In this document: positions 17,485-32,085 of the stretch, piece after piece | How the letters are laid out: every line of letters starts with the position of its first letter | How positions within the stretch are numbered: position 1 is the first letter of the stretch | NCBI RefSeq assembly: GCF_008633915.1 | Contig: NZ_VJNV01000026.1 | Span: 124,001-188,000, forward strand | Direction: 5' to 3' | Length of the DNA stretch: 64,000 bases | From: Campylobacter sp. LR291e | GTDB lineage: Bacteria; Campylobacterota; Campylobacteria; Campylobacterales; Campylobacteraceae | Program-made: the position numbers and the translations under genes | The notes under the pieces: generated by a model | Database searches by the model: none | What the model was told of the DNA's origin: nothing | What the model saw: the letters and a program-made list of their open reading frames with translations, nothing else

Positions 17485-18402
17485 CTAAGCCTTAAATTTC
17501 CTTAATCTAAACAAGAGACTAAGTACTAGAAAAAAGAGTAAAACACTCATTAAAATAGGACTTTCATCATTTGAAAGTTCTAAGATAAATTTAAACAATA
17601 CTAGCAAAGAAAGCACTATAAGACTTAACATAGTTTTGCTATTTTTTGCCCACATATAAAATAAATTTCCTAAAATTTGAACGATTTGTACTAAGATAAG
17701 TAAAATAACAACAGTTTGTATCATTACTTCTTGATTAAATCTTTCATAACCATAACGAATGGCCACGTCTCCTAAGCCACCTCCTCCAACCGTGCCAGCT
17801 AATGCAGAAAAGCCTATAGTAAAGATAAAAACTAAGGTAACCCCACTTATAATGCTTGGCATTGACTCAATAAAAATTACACGAAAGATTATTTGAAAAT
17901 TACTAGCCCCATAAGACTTAGCTGCTTCTATAACGCCTTTATCTACTTCTTTAAAGGCACTTTCTAGCATTTTTGCTAAAAAAGGGGCAACCCCTATTGA
18001 AAGAGGTACTATGGCTGCGTTTGTGCCTATGCTAGTACCTACTATTATCTTTGAAAGTGGTAAAAGAACTACTATTAATATCAAAAAAGGAAAGGCCCTT
18101 AAAATATTTGTGATAAAATCTAAGATATTATAAGCGATTTTATTTTCACTAATACCATCTTTTCCCCAAATAGCAAGTAAAATTCCAGGAATAATAGCTA
18201 AAATAAAACCAACTATAACAGAAACTAAACTCATATAAATAGTTTCTTCAAGGGCTAGTTTAAGGATATTTTCGTAATTTTGTGGAAAGGTTTTGATGGA
18301 GTTAATGCTTACTTCTTTAATGCCTTCAAAGGAAAATTCATCTATAAAATTTGCAATTCTTTCTTTAAAATTAACCCAAATTTCACTAAAATTATTTTCC
18401 AT
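17485..18402 (-). CDS. metI: methionine ABC transporter permease, MetI-like
   Basis: An inner-membrane permease of about 305 residues. The core MetI domain spans about residues 50-255, with the ATPase-contact loop [19 protein letters not shown]. The N-terminal soluble extension and two extra C-terminal helices (about 245-303) make it longer than the usual 220 or so residues. I place the start at the ATG ending at 18402, preceded by GGGAG; it overlaps the metN stop by 11 bp. An earlier ATG at 18426 is possible and would add eight residues. Confidence 0.86.
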   Translation of the reverse strand: MENNFSEIWVNFKERIANFIDEFSFEGIKEVSINSIKTFPQNYENILKLALEETIYMSLVSVIVGFILAIIPGILLAIWGKDGISENKIAYNILDFITNILRAFPFLILIVVLLPLSKIIVGTSIGTNAAIVPLSIGVAPFLAKMLESAFKEVDKGVIEAAKSYGASNFQIIFRVIFIESMPSIISGVTLVFIFTIGFSALAGTVGGGGLGDVAIRYGYERFNQEVMIQTVVILLILVQIVQILGNLFYMWAKNSKTMLSLIVLSLLVLFKFILELSNDESPILMSVLLFFLVLSLLFRLRKFKA

Positions 18403-19405
18403 TTGCAAGCTCCCATAAAACGCCACTTTGACTGAGATAAACTAATATTTTTTCCTTATCTTTTTCATCAACATTTATAACCAAATTTCCTAAGGCCTCA
18501 TCGCCAAGCTTTTCAATCTTACCCCAAACTATGTTAAAATCAATATTTAAACTCCTTGCCATATGTGTAATTATGTGATTTTGAGCTACTTCTTTTGGAA
18601 AATAAAGCCTTATATTTAAACCAGAATTTGGCAAATACTCACTCTCTCCTAAGAATTCTCTCATTTTTTCATTTGGCCTTAAAAATAATTCATCTATACT
18701 GCCCTGCCCTATAATTTGTCCATGTTCTAATAAAATAGCCCTTTTAGCAATATCCTTTACAACCTCCATTTCATGCGTTACCACAACTACGGTTATATTA
18801 AATTCTTTATTTATCTTTGAGATAAGCTCTAAGATATTTTTAGTAGTGTTTGGGTCCAGTGCAGAAGTAGCCTCATCACTTAATAAAATCTTGGGATTTA
18901 AAGCAAGTGCCCTAGCAATGGCTACTCTTTGCTTTTGTCCTCCACTTAACTCCCTTGGAAATGCCCTTATTTTATTGTTTAACCCAACTATGTCTAAGAG
19001 TTCTAAAACGCGTTTTTTGACATCTTTTTCACTCATAAATTCTTTTTTAAAAAGACTAGCAAGGCTTTTACTTTGCGTATAATGTGACCTTAAAGGCATG
19101 GCTACATTTTCAAAGACACTTTTTAAATTCATTAAGGCAAAATTTTGAAAAATCATGCCTATGTCTTTTCTTAGAATTCTTAGTTCTTTTTGTCTATTTT
19201 TAAGCTTAGAAACTTCTTTACCCAAAACCATTAAAGAACCGCTTTGATAATCTTCTAAGCCATTTATACACCTTAAAAGCGTGGATTTTCCAGCCCCACT
19301 ATGCCCAACAATAGCATAAATTTCACCCTTATTTATGTGCAAACAAACATCATTTATTACAAGTTCTTTGTCATAATATTTTTTTAAATTCTTAATATCA
19401 ATCAA
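18392..19405 (-). CDS. metN: methionine ABC transporter ATPase
   Basis: A 337-residue ABC ATPase with Walker [10 protein letters not shown], signature LSGGQKQR, Walker [13 protein letters not shown] and switch His in VVTHEME. The C-terminal 75 or so residues form a NIL domain, in which bound methionine inhibits transport in E. coli MetN. This domain is the best evidence that the system carries methionine. The gene overlaps valS by 4 bp and metI by 11 bp. Confidence 0.92.
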   Translation of the reverse strand: MIDIKNLKKYYDKELVINDVCLHINKGEIYAIVGHSGAGKSTLLRCINGLEDYQSGSLMVLGKEVSKLKNRQKELRILRKDIGMIFQNFALMNLKSVFENVAMPLRSHYTQSKSLASLFKKEFMSEKDVKKRVLELLDIVGLNNKIRAFPRELSGGQKQRVAIARALALNPKILLSDEATSALDPNTTKNILELISKINKEFNITVVVVTHEMEVVKDIAKRAILLEHGQIIGQGSIDELFLRPNEKMREFLGESEYLPNSGLNIRLYFPKEVAQNHIITHMARSLNIDFNIVWGKIEKLGDEALGNLVINVDEKDKEKILVYLSQSGVLWELANGK

Positions 19406-22014
19406 TTTTTAACCTTAAATTTATCTAATTCCTCTTCAATCTTAGCAAGTTGTTCATTTAAAGATTTTAATGCCTCCTTATTAGTAGCTACCACTTCTTT
19501 AGGAGCGTTTGCTATAAATTTTTCATTGCCAAGCATGTTGTTTAATTTATTAATTTCTTTTTCAAGCTTTGCTTTTTGATTATTAAATCTTGCAATAATG
19601 GCACTCAAATCCACATTTTCTAAACTTATGAAAAGTTCTAAATTCTCACTTACATCCCTTACTGCATTTTCTATAATCTTATCTGTAAATTCTATATTTT
19701 GACATTTTGCAAGGGTTTTTATGAAAATTTCTAAATTTTTTAACTCTTCTTTTAATCCCATATTATTTAATTTTATATAAGCTTTTTCAATGCTTTTTAA
19801 TTCAAGTAAGGTCTTTGTTCTTCTAATGCTAACTATACTTTCTATCAAAAGTTCAAATAAATTTTTAATTTTTTCATCTTGTTTATTTACAACTGGATAG
19901 CTAGAAATCATTATAGAATCAGAATTTTCAAGGCTAGTAGCACTTAATCTATGATATAAAAACTCACTTAAAAAAGGCATAAATGGATGCAAAAGCTTTA
20001 AGGCACTTTTAAAAATACTGCCAAGTTCTTTTACACTTGATTTTTCAGCCTTGCTTAGTTCAATGCCCCAATCGCAAAAATCATCCCAGAAAAATTTATA
20101 TAAACAATTTGCCGCATCATTAAAGCGATAATTATCTAAATTTTCCCTTACTTCCTTAACACAATCTTGAAATTTAGCATTTATAAATTTAGCTAAACTG
20201 CTTTTAAGTTCTATATTTTCTAAATCTTCAAATTTATTTTCATTTAGAAGCAAGTAATTCGCTGCGTTATAAAGCTTATTTGTAAAATTTCTAACCTGCA
20301 AAAGTTTATCATTACTAAGCTTTATGTCTCTGCCTTGAATGGCAATTAAAGCAAGTGTAAAACGCAAAATATCAGCGCTATATTCTTTTATGCTTTCATT
20401 TGGGTCAATCACATTCCCAAGGCTTTTGCTCATCTTTCTACCCTGTTCATCCTTAACAAGTGCATGTAAATAAATATGTTTAAAGGGAAGCTTATGAAGT
20501 AAATTTGTGCTTTGAAACATCATTCTAGCTACCCAAAAAAACAAAATATCAAAGCCCGTAATTAATAAAGAATTTGGATAAAATTCCTTTAAATCATTCT
20601 CATTCCAAAGCTTATCTTTACCCCAATCACCATTGCCCCAGCCTAAGGTACTCATAGCCCAAAGACCAGAAGAAAACCAAGTATCAAGCACATCTTCATC
20701 TTGTTTAAAATCTTTACTGCCACATTTTGGGCAAATACTAAGGCTATCTTCACTAGCAAATTCATTCCCACACGCACAATAATAAACAGGGATTTGATGA
20801 CCCCACCAAAGCTGTCTTGAAATACACCAAGGGCGAAGTTCTTTCATCCAAGCATTAAAGCTATTTATCCAATGTGCTGGGTAAAATTTACTTTCTTTTA
20901 AGGCTACTTTTTCAATACTTTCTTTTGCTATATCTTTTTTTACAAACCACTGCTTTGAAATATATGGTTCAACGATATTTTTACAACGATAACAATATCC
21001 CATTTGATTTTTATGTTCTTGTATATCTTCTATAAAGTTCTTTTCTTGTAAACTTGCTACTATTTTATCCCTTGCTTGTAATCTTTCTAAGCCTTGAAAT
21101 TCCAAGCAATGTTCATTTAAAATTCCCTTTTCATCAAATATGCTTAAAAATTCTAAATTATGCCTTAAACCTACCTCATAATCGTTCATATCATGTGCTG
21201 GTGTAACCTTTACCACGCCTGTTCCAAATTCCATATCCACATGATTATCACCAATTATTTTAATAATCTTATTAGATAGTGGCAAAACAAGCTCTTTTCC
21301 TATAAATTTTTTATATCTTTCATCGTTTGGATTTACCATTACTGCTGTATCACCAAAAAAGGTTTCAGGTCTTGTAGTAGCTACTACTAAATAATCCTTA
21401 CTATCTTTAAAAAAATACCTTATATGATAAAGTTTTCCATAATTTTCTTTGTATTCTACCTCTATATCACTAAGTGCCCCATCATGAGTGCACCAATTAA
21501 TCATGTAATTGCCACGTTCTATCAAGCCCTTATTATACAAATTTACAAAGGCCTTTTTAACTGCATTTACAAGGCCACTATCCATAGTAAAACGAAGCCT
21601 AGACCAAGCAGGAGTTATACCTAAACTTCTCATTTGATTTAAAATCTGACCCCCGCTTTTTTCTTTCCACTGCCAAACTTTGTCTATAAATTCACTTCTA
21701 CTTAAATTTTCTTTTTTGATACCCTGACTTAAAAGCTGTTTTTCAACCACATTTTGAGTAGCAATACCTGCATGGTCAAGCCCAGGTTGATAAAGCGTTT
21801 TATAGCCATCCATTCTTTTATAACGAACCATTATGTCTTGCAAGGTAAAGGTTAGAGCATGTCCTATATGTAAAATTCCTGTTACATTGGGTGGGGGCAT
21901 CATTATACAAAAAGTTTTATTTTTCTTTTGAATAGCCTTATTTCCATCTATTTCAAAATATCCCCTATTTTCGCAAATTGAATAATATTTTTCTTCTATA
22001 TTTTTATCATACAT
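19402..22014 (-). CDS. valS: valyl-tRNA synthetase
   Basis: An 870-residue class I synthetase. [16 protein letters not shown] holds the HIGH motif near residue 48 and [11 protein letters not shown] is the KMSKS loop. The CP1 editing domain (with [13 protein letters not shown]) and the zinc-like Cys cluster of bacterial ValRS (CACGNEF, CPKCGS) are present. The last 65 residues form the charged coiled-coil arm typical of ValRS. It follows a membrane-anchored protein gene by 21 bp and overlaps metN by 4 bp. Confidence 0.95.
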   Translation of the reverse strand: MYDKNIEEKYYSICENRGYFEIDGNKAIQKKNKTFCIMMPPPNVTGILHIGHALTFTLQDIMVRYKRMDGYKTLYQPGLDHAGIATQNVVEKQLLSQGIKKENLSRSEFIDKVWQWKEKSGGQILNQMRSLGITPAWSRLRFTMDSGLVNAVKKAFVNLYNKGLIERGNYMINWCTHDGALSDIEVEYKENYGKLYHIRYFFKDSKDYLVVATTRPETFFGDTAVMVNPNDERYKKFIGKELVLPLSNKIIKIIGDNHVDMEFGTGVVKVTPAHDMNDYEVGLRHNLEFLSIFDEKGILNEHCLEFQGLERLQARDKIVASLQEKNFIEDIQEHKNQMGYCYRCKNIVEPYISKQWFVKKDIAKESIEKVALKESKFYPAHWINSFNAWMKELRPWCISRQLWWGHQIPVYYCACGNEFASEDSLSICPKCGSKDFKQDEDVLDTWFSSGLWAMSTLGWGNGDWGKDKLWNENDLKEFYPNSLLITGFDILFFWVARMMFQSTNLLHKLPFKHIYLHALVKDEQGRKMSKSLGNVIDPNESIKEYSADILRFTLALIAIQGRDIKLSNDKLLQVRNFTNKLYNAANYLLLNENKFEDLENIELKSSLAKFINAKFQDCVKEVRENLDNYRFNDAANCLYKFFWDDFCDWGIELSKAEKSSVKELGSIFKSALKLLHPFMPFLSEFLYHRLSATSLENSDSIMISSYPVVNKQDEKIKNLFELLIESIVSIRRTKTLLELKSIEKAYIKLNNMGLKEELKNLEIFIKTLAKCQNIEFTDKIIENAVRDVSENLELFISLENVDLSAIIARFNNQKAKLEKEINKLNNMLGNEKFIANAPKEVVATNKEALKSLNEQLAKIEEELDKFKVKN

Positions 22015-22035
22015 GTTAAAACCTTGATTTATAGC

Positions 22036-22920
22036 TTAATTAATTTGTATAATCTCACAAAATGGAAAATAATATTGTGCCTCGCTAATGCCTTGTTTTA
22101 AGTTTTTAATATGCTTAGCAAAATCACTTCCCTTTAAATTTACATTGTGCTTAAAATTCACTTTTTTTATAATCTCTTCTCTTTTAACCCTTTCATTTAG
22201 GTGTTTTAAGTCGTTTTTATAATCACTTATATCATTTAAAGTAATGTATTTATAAGCCTTTTTCTTTTCTGAAAAAATTATATCTTTATTGTAAATGCTA
22301 ATATCCATTTTATTTTTAGGTAGCATTTGTATAAAAACGCTTAAATTATAATCTTTTGAGCGATTTTGAATAGGAGAAAGCATATCCTTTAAAAGCCCCT
22401 TTCTATAATTTGTCAAGGACTTTCCCTCCATTATATAAACCTTTACATTTTCAGTGCTTAAAAATGGTTCTAATCTTGAATCCTTACCCCTTTGTTGATA
22501 TTCTTTAATAGTATTTAAATTTGGCGTTTTTTCACTTGTCTTTTTAAAGCTTAATTTTTGAGACGTTTTTGTATTTGTAACTGAGTGTATATTATCTTCG
22601 TTTAAAATTTCTTTTTTAACTTCCTTTTTTAGTTCTTTTTTTAATTCTTTAACCTTTGGACTTTCCTTTGTTTCATTTGTGTTTAATGTGCTTAAATTTT
22701 CATTTAAGGCTAAATTTGAATTTGATTCTTTATTGTTTAAAGCTTGTTCGTTAATTGTATCAGTGTTTAAAAATTGATTATTTATACTATTGAAGCTTGG
22801 AGTAGCAACCTTTATCGTTTCTTCTTCTGGCATTTCAAATAAATAATAATAAGTCCCACCAAGTACTACTAAGATAATTATAAAAAAGCCTACTATAATA
22901 GAAAAAATCTTTAAATTCAT
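22036..22920 (-). CDS. membrane-anchored periplasmic protein of unknown function
   Basis: A 294-residue protein with one N-terminal membrane helix (about residues 5-27), a low-complexity Asn/Lys/Glu/Ser-rich stretch (about 35-145), and a more ordered C-terminal part from about residue 150 with many aromatic and charged residues. I recognise no domain. It is the first gene of the minus-strand valS operon. From memory a similar protein sits upstream of valS in C. jejuni. The topology suggests a periplasmic C-terminus. Confidence 0.75.
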   Translation of the reverse strand: MNLKIFSIIVGFFIIILVVLGGTYYYLFEMPEEETIKVATPSFNSINNQFLNTDTINEQALNNKESNSNLALNENLSTLNTNETKESPKVKELKKELKKEVKKEILNEDNIHSVTNTKTSQKLSFKKTSEKTPNLNTIKEYQQRGKDSRLEPFLSTENVKVYIMEGKSLTNYRKGLLKDMLSPIQNRSKDYNLSVFIQMLPKNKMDISIYNKDIIFSEKKKAYKYITLNDISDYKNDLKHLNERVKREEIIKKVNFKHNVNLKGSDFAKHIKNLKQGISEAQYYFPFCEIIQIN

Positions 22921-22999
22921 TATTCAATCCTTAAAAGTTATCAAAAATAAATTATATAACAAGATAATTAAAATTTATATTTTTTAAGCAATTTTTTTT

Positions 23000-23021
23000 T
23001 ATAATTTCAGCTTTTTAAGGA
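23000..23021 (+). promoter_or_regulatory. promoter and ribosome binding site of the helicase gene
   Basis: TATAAT at 23000-23005 follows a run of T, the usual Campylobacter sigma-70 arrangement with no clear -35 box. AAGGA at 23017-23021 lies five bases before the ATG at 23027. The site sits in the 106-bp divergent gap with the valS operon. Confidence 0.65.
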
Positions 23022-23026
23022 CACAA

Positions 23027-25051
23027 ATGCCACTTTCAAAATTAAATGATGAGCAACTAAGAGCTGCAACTACCCCACTAGGACATAATCTAATAATAGC
23101 TAGTGCAGGTACTGGCAAAACTTCAACCATAGTAGCTAGAATAGCCTTTTTATTAAACAAAAAAATACCTGCTGATAAAATCATGCTTTTAACCTTTACG
23201 AATAAGGCAAGTGGCGAGATGATAGCAAGATTAAATAATTATTTTAGCAAGGAAATTACAAGTAAAATCATGGCAGGTACCTTTCATAGCATTGCTTATA
23301 CCTTGCTTAAAAAGATAGATAAAAATATTAGCTTAAAAACTGCAGTTGATTTAAAACTTTTATTAAAAAGCCTTTGTGAAAAACGTTCATTTTCTCATTT
23401 AAGCGAATTAAAACCTTATCAAGCAAGTTATTTATATGATATCTATTCTTTGTTTTGCAATACTGCTTTTGATAAGGATTTTAAAGAATGGTTTTGTAAA
23501 AATTACGAAGAACAAAGCGTTTTTGCTCAAATTTATGAAGATATTTTTTTAGAGTACAAGGGTGAAAAAAAACGTTTTAATTATCTTGATTTTAACGATT
23601 TATTAATTAATCTTAAAAATCACTTAAAAGAAAATAAATATGATTTTGAAGAAATTTTAGTAGATGAATATCAAGATACAAATTCCTTACAAAGTTCATT
23701 AATAGAGGCCTTTGAAAGTAAAAGTTTATTTTGCGTGGGTGATTATGACCAAAGTATTTATGCCTTTAATGGTGCTGATATTAGCATTATAGGTAACTTT
23801 GATAAACGTTTTAAGGATGCTAAAATTTTTTCTCTTAATAAAAATTACCGCTCAACTAAAAGCATTTTAGCCCTTGCAAATAAAGTTATTATAAACAATG
23901 AAAGGCTTTATCCAAAAGAACTTATAGTTACCAGAGAAGGTGAATTTAAGGCCCCTGTTTTGCTTAGCTTTAGCGATAATATTTTACAATGTAAAGAAAT
24001 TGCTAAAATGATACAAACAAGTGGGGTTTCACATAATAAAATAGCTGTGATTTTTCGTAATAATTCTAGTGCTGATGATATTGAAATAGCTTTGAGAAAT
24101 CTTGGAATACCTAGTCTTAGAAAGGATAGTAGAAGTTTTTTTGATAGCCTTGAAATAAAGGCATTTTGTGCTATGTTTTGCCTTTTAATTAATAATAAAG
24201 ATATAATGGCCTTTATGCACTTAATGCAATATACTGCTGGTGTGGGCTCAGTTTTAGCAAAAGAAATTTTTGACGGGCTTTTAAAACTAGGTCATGGAAA
24301 TTTAATAAAGGGCTTTTTAAAACCTGACAAAGATGTAAATTTACAAGGTACCTTGCAAAGCAATTATGACTTAGGGCTTTTTGCAGGACTTGATATTTTT
24401 GAAAATGAAACAAGATTTTCTTTGCAAAGTGAATTTAACAAACACCCTATTTTAAAGCTTTCAAAGATAAATGAAAATTGTGCTAAAAATTTAGAACAAC
24501 TCTTTTTATATATAAAAAATGGCATTAATCAAAACAATCCCTTATTTTTGATTGAATTAATTTATAATAATCTTTTTTTTAAGCATATTTGCGAAATTTT
24601 AGCTACTAAAAGGGCTACAAATAAAGCTGGACAAGTTGATATATTAAAAAAGAGTGAAAATTTAGAAAAGATTAAAGCTAAGCTTTTAATCTTAAAAAAT
24701 CTTTCAAAAGATTACACAAAGGCAGATAAGTATTATAATTTTTTAACCCTTGGGGCTAGTGAGATAAGTAGTGGAAGTGGGGTAAATTTATTAAGCGTTC
24801 ATGCTAGTAAGGGCTTGGAATTTAGCCTTGTTTTTGTTATAGACTTAGCACAGGGTCGCTTTCCTAATCAAAAACTTATCTCAATGGGTGGAAGCTTAGA
24901 AGAAGAAAGAAGGCTTTTTTATGTAGCAGTTACTAGGGCAAAGGATAGGCTTTATCTAAGTTATGCCCGTTATGATAATAATAAAAAAACAAGCTTTGCA
25001 CCATCTTGTTTTTTAGTAGAAGCAGGACTTAGCAAGGGCGAATTTATATAA
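23027..25051 (+). CDS. UvrD/Rep-family ATP-dependent DNA helicase
   Basis: A 674-residue superfamily 1A helicase. In order: the Q-motif region LNDEQLRAATT, Walker A ASAGTGKTST (about residues 26-35), motif II VDEYQDTN, motif III VGDYDQSIYAF, motif IV LNKNYRST, motif V VHASKGLEF and motif VI VAVTRAKDRLYL. It unwinds DNA with 3'-5' polarity in repair or replication restart. The C-terminus is shorter than E. coli UvrD and lacks the long tail, so Rep or PcrA are equally good labels. Confidence 0.9.
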   Translation: MPLSKLNDEQLRAATTPLGHNLIIASAGTGKTSTIVARIAFLLNKKIPADKIMLLTFTNKASGEMIARLNNYFSKEITSKIMAGTFHSIAYTLLKKIDKNISLKTAVDLKLLLKSLCEKRSFSHLSELKPYQASYLYDIYSLFCNTAFDKDFKEWFCKNYEEQSVFAQIYEDIFLEYKGEKKRFNYLDFNDLLINLKNHLKENKYDFEEILVDEYQDTNSLQSSLIEAFESKSLFCVGDYDQSIYAFNGADISIIGNFDKRFKDAKIFSLNKNYRSTKSILALANKVIINNERLYPKELIVTREGEFKAPVLLSFSDNILQCKEIAKMIQTSGVSHNKIAVIFRNNSSADDIEIALRNLGIPSLRKDSRSFFDSLEIKAFCAMFCLLINNKDIMAFMHLMQYTAGVGSVLAKEIFDGLLKLGHGNLIKGFLKPDKDVNLQGTLQSNYDLGLFAGLDIFENETRFSLQSEFNKHPILKLSKINENCAKNLEQLFLYIKNGINQNNPLFLIELIYNNLFFKHICEILATKRATNKAGQVDILKKSENLEKIKAKLLILKNLSKDYTKADKYYNFLTLGASEISSGSGVNLLSVHASKGLEFSLVFVIDLAQGRFPNQKLISMGGSLEEERRLFYVAVTRAKDRLYLSYARYDNNKKTSFAPSCFLVEAGLSKGEFI

Positions 25052-25089
25052 AAATTAACATAAGTCATTTTTGCTTAATATTTTTTGGT

Positions 25090-25120
25090 TATAATTTTCG
25101 CACAATTTTAAAATTAGGAG
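25090..25120 (+). promoter_or_regulatory. tpx promoter and ribosome binding site
   Basis: TATAAT at 25090-25095 preceded by a T-run and GGT is a typical Campylobacter sigma-70 -10 region. AGGAG at 25116-25120 is five bases before the ATG at 25126. Together with the terminator after the gene, this makes tpx an independent unit. Confidence 0.7.
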
Positions 25121-25125
25121 AAAAA

Positions 25126-25641
25126 ATGTCGGTAACTTTCAAAGGTAACGCTGTAAAATTAAATGAAAATGCAGTAAATGTAGGAGATAGTGCTCCAAAA
25201 CTAAATTTAAAGGCAAAGGATTTAAGCCTAGTTGAAATAGCCCCAAATGGAAAAACTCAAATTATTTTGTCTTTACCAAGCCTTGATACGGCTGTGTGTG
25301 CTACTGAGGCTAGAGAATTTAATCAAAAAATAGCAAGTTACAAGAGTGCAGAAGTTGTTGTTGTAAGTATGGATTTACCTTTTGCAATGGGTAGATTTTG
25401 TTCTACTGAAAACATAGAAAATTTAGTCGTTGCAAGTGATTTTTTAAATAAAGAATTTGGCAAAAAATATGGAGTTTTACTAGAAGATAGCCCACTTGAA
25501 GGACTTTTAGCAAGGGCTGTTTTTGTTATAAAAGATGGCAAAATCGCTTATAAGGAAATAGTTAGCGAAATTACAAATATGCCAAATATAACAGCACTTG
25601 ATGAATTTTTTGCAAAAAATTCAGGTTGTGGTTGTCACTAA
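25126..25641 (+). CDS. tpx: thiol peroxidase
   Basis: A 171-residue atypical 2-Cys peroxiredoxin that reduces hydroperoxides with thioredoxin. The peroxidatic Cys58 lies in LDTAVCATEAREF and the resolving Cys92 in GRFCSTENI, the usual Tpx spacing. The protein ends with an extra Cys-Gly-Cys-His tail (Cys168, Cys170, His171) that is not part of the catalytic pair and might bind metal. It has its own promoter and terminator. Confidence 0.93.
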   Translation: MSVTFKGNAVKLNENAVNVGDSAPKLNLKAKDLSLVEIAPNGKTQIILSLPSLDTAVCATEAREFNQKIASYKSAEVVVVSMDLPFAMGRFCSTENIENLVVASDFLNKEFGKKYGVLLEDSPLEGLLARAVFVIKDGKIAYKEIVSEITNMPNITALDEFFAKNSGCGCH

Positions 25642-25643
25642 GT

Positions 25644-25676
25644 TTTTGGGCTATCTTAGCCCAAAATTGTTTTTAT
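25644..25676 (+). terminator. terminator after tpx
   Basis: TTTTGGGCTA and TAGCCCAAAA form a perfect 10-bp stem with a TCT loop (25644-25666), followed by TTGTTTTTA. It is a strong intrinsic terminator for tpx. The minus-strand gene cmoA ends at 25728, so it could also stop transcription arriving from the other side. Confidence 0.85.
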
Positions 25677-25727
25677 ACTTAAATTTTAATTTTTTATCTT
25701 TAAATTTTTCACAGACTCAAATAAGCC

Positions 25728-26432
25728 TTACTTAAAAGCTATGAAACTTTCAAAATTTGCCCATTTAAAAATGCTTTCTATGCGTGAAAAACCTGCGTTT
25801 TCAAGCATTTTAATATTTTCTTTTTGAGTGTAAGGAATTAGTACATTTTCTAAGGCCTCCCTTTTTGATGCAATCTCAAATTCGCTATATCCTTGCCTTT
25901 GTTTAAACTCAAAATAAAGTTCTATCATTATTTTTGCGATTTTTGCGTTCTCATAAAGTATTTTTTCACTTAAAATAAAAAAACCTCCCTTATTTAAAAA
26001 TTTATAAATTTTATCAACCAAGGCCTGTCTTTGCATGGGTCTTATAAATTGCAGGGTATAACTTGCAATAAATATATCATTTTTAAAAAAATTAAAATCG
26101 TTTAAATTTGCTTGTATAAACTCAATATTTGTCCCATAAGCCTTAGCCTTAGTCCTTGCAAGGTCAAGCATAGCACTTGCCTCATCAACTCCACAAAGTA
26201 AAAAATCCTTTCTTAATTCAAAAAGTTTTATTAATAAATTTGCTGTTGATGAGCCTAAATCACAAATCTTAGCGTTCTTTTTTGCCATTTTTGCTATGAT
26301 ATTAGCACAAAGATTTAAATTTTCACTATAAAAAGGTATAGAACGTTTTAACATATCATCAAAAACACTAGCTACATTTTTATCAAATTCAAATTGTTTT
26401 TGTGGTGTTTTTTGAAAAAGTTTATCTCTCAT
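25728..26432 (-). CDS. cmoA: carboxy-SAM synthase CmoA-like
   Basis: A 234-residue methyltransferase-fold enzyme. Motif I is KICDLGSSTANLLIKL (about residue 56) and LCGVDEASAMLDLAR follows. FDKNVASVFDDMLKRSIPFY near the N-terminus and the YTLQFIRPMQR stretch are typical of CmoA, which makes carboxy-S-adenosylmethionine for tRNA uridine-34 modification. CmoB is not in the window. It overlaps ribF by 4 bp and ends the operon. Confidence 0.85.
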   Translation of the reverse strand: MRDKLFQKTPQKQFEFDKNVASVFDDMLKRSIPFYSENLNLCANIIAKMAKKNAKICDLGSSTANLLIKLFELRKDFLLCGVDEASAMLDLARTKAKAYGTNIEFIQANLNDFNFFKNDIFIASYTLQFIRPMQRQALVDKIYKFLNKGGFFILSEKILYENAKIAKIMIELYFEFKQRQGYSEFEIASKREALENVLIPYTQKENIKMLENAGFSRIESIFKWANFESFIAFK

Positions 26433-27295
26433 AAAAGCTCCTTTTTATCTATGTTTTCAAGGAATTTTAAACTTAGTTTAATATCCTTTGAAATTTGAAA
26501 TTTTAAGGCATCTAAATCACTAAATTTAGCATTTTCTCTTAGAAATTTAACAAAAAAAAGCTCAATTTTTTCATTTTCTTTTATATCAAGCTTAAAATTT
26601 TCTATTATATGCGTTTCAATGCTAAAATTTTCATCACTCATTCTAATTCCTACAAAAGAAACGCTTTTAAAAATAGTATTTTTAATACGGGTAAAATTTA
26701 CATAAACCCCCATTTTTGGCACAAAATAAGAATCATTTTTTAAATTTAAGGTAGGATATAAAGCCCTTTTTCCAAGACCTTGACCACTTATTACAAAGCC
26801 CTTTATCTTATAAAATCTACCTAAAAAAGCATTTGCCTTATCAATGTCGCCATTTTGTAAAAATTCCTTTATTAAACTTGAATGAATGCTTATGCCATTT
26901 AGCTTAATTTCGGGCACTATTATAGTTTTTATGCCACTTAATTTTTCAATATCACCTGCCCCACAAAGCCTATTTTTACCAAAGGTAAAATCATATCCAA
27001 CGACTATTTTTTCAAGTTTTGGCAATTCTTTTTTAAGTATTATTAAAAATTTTAAAGGACTTAAGTTTTTAATCTCATTAAAATTTAATTCTACAAGTTC
27101 TTTTTTGCTTAATTTTTGTTTATCTTCTTTATCGCAAAGTACTAAGCCCTTAAATTTATCAATGATTAATAAAATTCCATTTTCATCTAAATGCTTTATA
27201 AGTTCTTTATGTCCTAAATGAAGGCCATCAAAACAGCCTATTGCTAGGCTTTTGACCCTATTTTTCATAGTGGTAGAAATATTCAACATTTCCAT
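26429..27295 (-). CDS. ribF: bifunctional riboflavin kinase / FAD synthetase
   Basis: A 288-residue enzyme converting riboflavin to FMN and FAD. The N-terminal nucleotidyltransferase half has AIGCFDGLHLGH (about residues 18-29) and VVGYDFTFGKNR; the C-terminal kinase half has GRFYKIKGFVISGQGLGKR and the PTLNL motif. The start at 27295 is supported by AAAGGA four bases upstream, though this overlaps tlyA by 38 bp. An ATG at 27268, overlapping the tlyA stop, is the alternative. Confidence 0.9.
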   Translation of the reverse strand: MEMLNISTTMKNRVKSLAIGCFDGLHLGHKELIKHLDENGILLIIDKFKGLVLCDKEDKQKLSKKELVELNFNEIKNLSPLKFLIILKKELPKLEKIVVGYDFTFGKNRLCGAGDIEKLSGIKTIIVPEIKLNGISIHSSLIKEFLQNGDIDKANAFLGRFYKIKGFVISGQGLGKRALYPTLNLKNDSYFVPKMGVYVNFTRIKNTIFKSVSFVGIRMSDENFSIETHIIENFKLDIKENEKIELFFVKFLRENAKFSDLDALKFQISKDIKLSLKFLENIDKKELL

Positions 27296-28005
27296 TTTTT
27301 CCTTTAACTAACGATTCTTCGCATTTTTTTAAAACCCAGCCCAAATTTTCACAAGCTTTTTCAAAATTCTTTCTAGCCCTTGTAATTTCATCCTTATCAA
27401 GCACAACGCCCTTAGTGCTTTTCTTAGCCTTTATTCCAACTTCAAATTGAGGTTTAAAAAGTAAAATTATATCTTTTAAGGCTAAATTATCAATATAAAT
27501 AAGGACCTTTAAAAGCGAGATAAAACTTAAATCGCAAGTAATTAACTCAAAACTCTCATCGCTTTTAAAATCCCTTAAATCCATATTTTCAAGGCTTTTA
27601 ATCCTTGGATTATTTTTTAGACTTTTATGAAGTTGATTTGTTCCAACATCAATTGCTGTAATTAATTTAGCCCCGTTTTTAAGTAAAATTTGTACAAAAC
27701 CTCCAGTACTCGTTCCTATATCTAAGCAGTTTTTATCCTTAATATCTACAAAATGATTTTTTAAAAAGGCTTCTAATTTTAAGGCTGCCCTACTTACATA
27801 AAACTCATCCTTTAAACTAAGATTTAAAAGATTTGAAAAAAGTATCTCTTCATCGTTTAAAATGGCTTTTTTATCTAAGCTTGATAAATAATTTTTAACA
27901 TTAAAAGATGGTTTAAAATTTTCATTATTTAAAGAAATTTGACCTACTAATATTAATTCTTTTGCTTTATTTTTACTTATATTTAAACGCAAAGCTATAA
28001 AGGTG

Positions 28006-28016
<11 letters not shown>
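27258..28016 (-). CDS. tlyA: TlyA rRNA 2'-O-methyltransferase
   Basis: A 252-residue protein with an N-terminal S4 RNA-binding domain (about residues 1-60, RFDTFIALRLNISKNKAKEL) and a FtsJ-like methyltransferase domain (motif I CLDIGTSTGGFVQILLKNGA; YVSRAALKLEAFL before it). TlyA methylates rRNA cytidines and affects capreomycin sensitivity; older annotations call it hemolysin. It overlaps the upstream membrane-protein gene by 11 bp and ribF by 38 bp. Confidence 0.91.
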
Positions 28017-32081
<4,065 letters not shown>

Positions 32082-32085
<4 letters not shown>

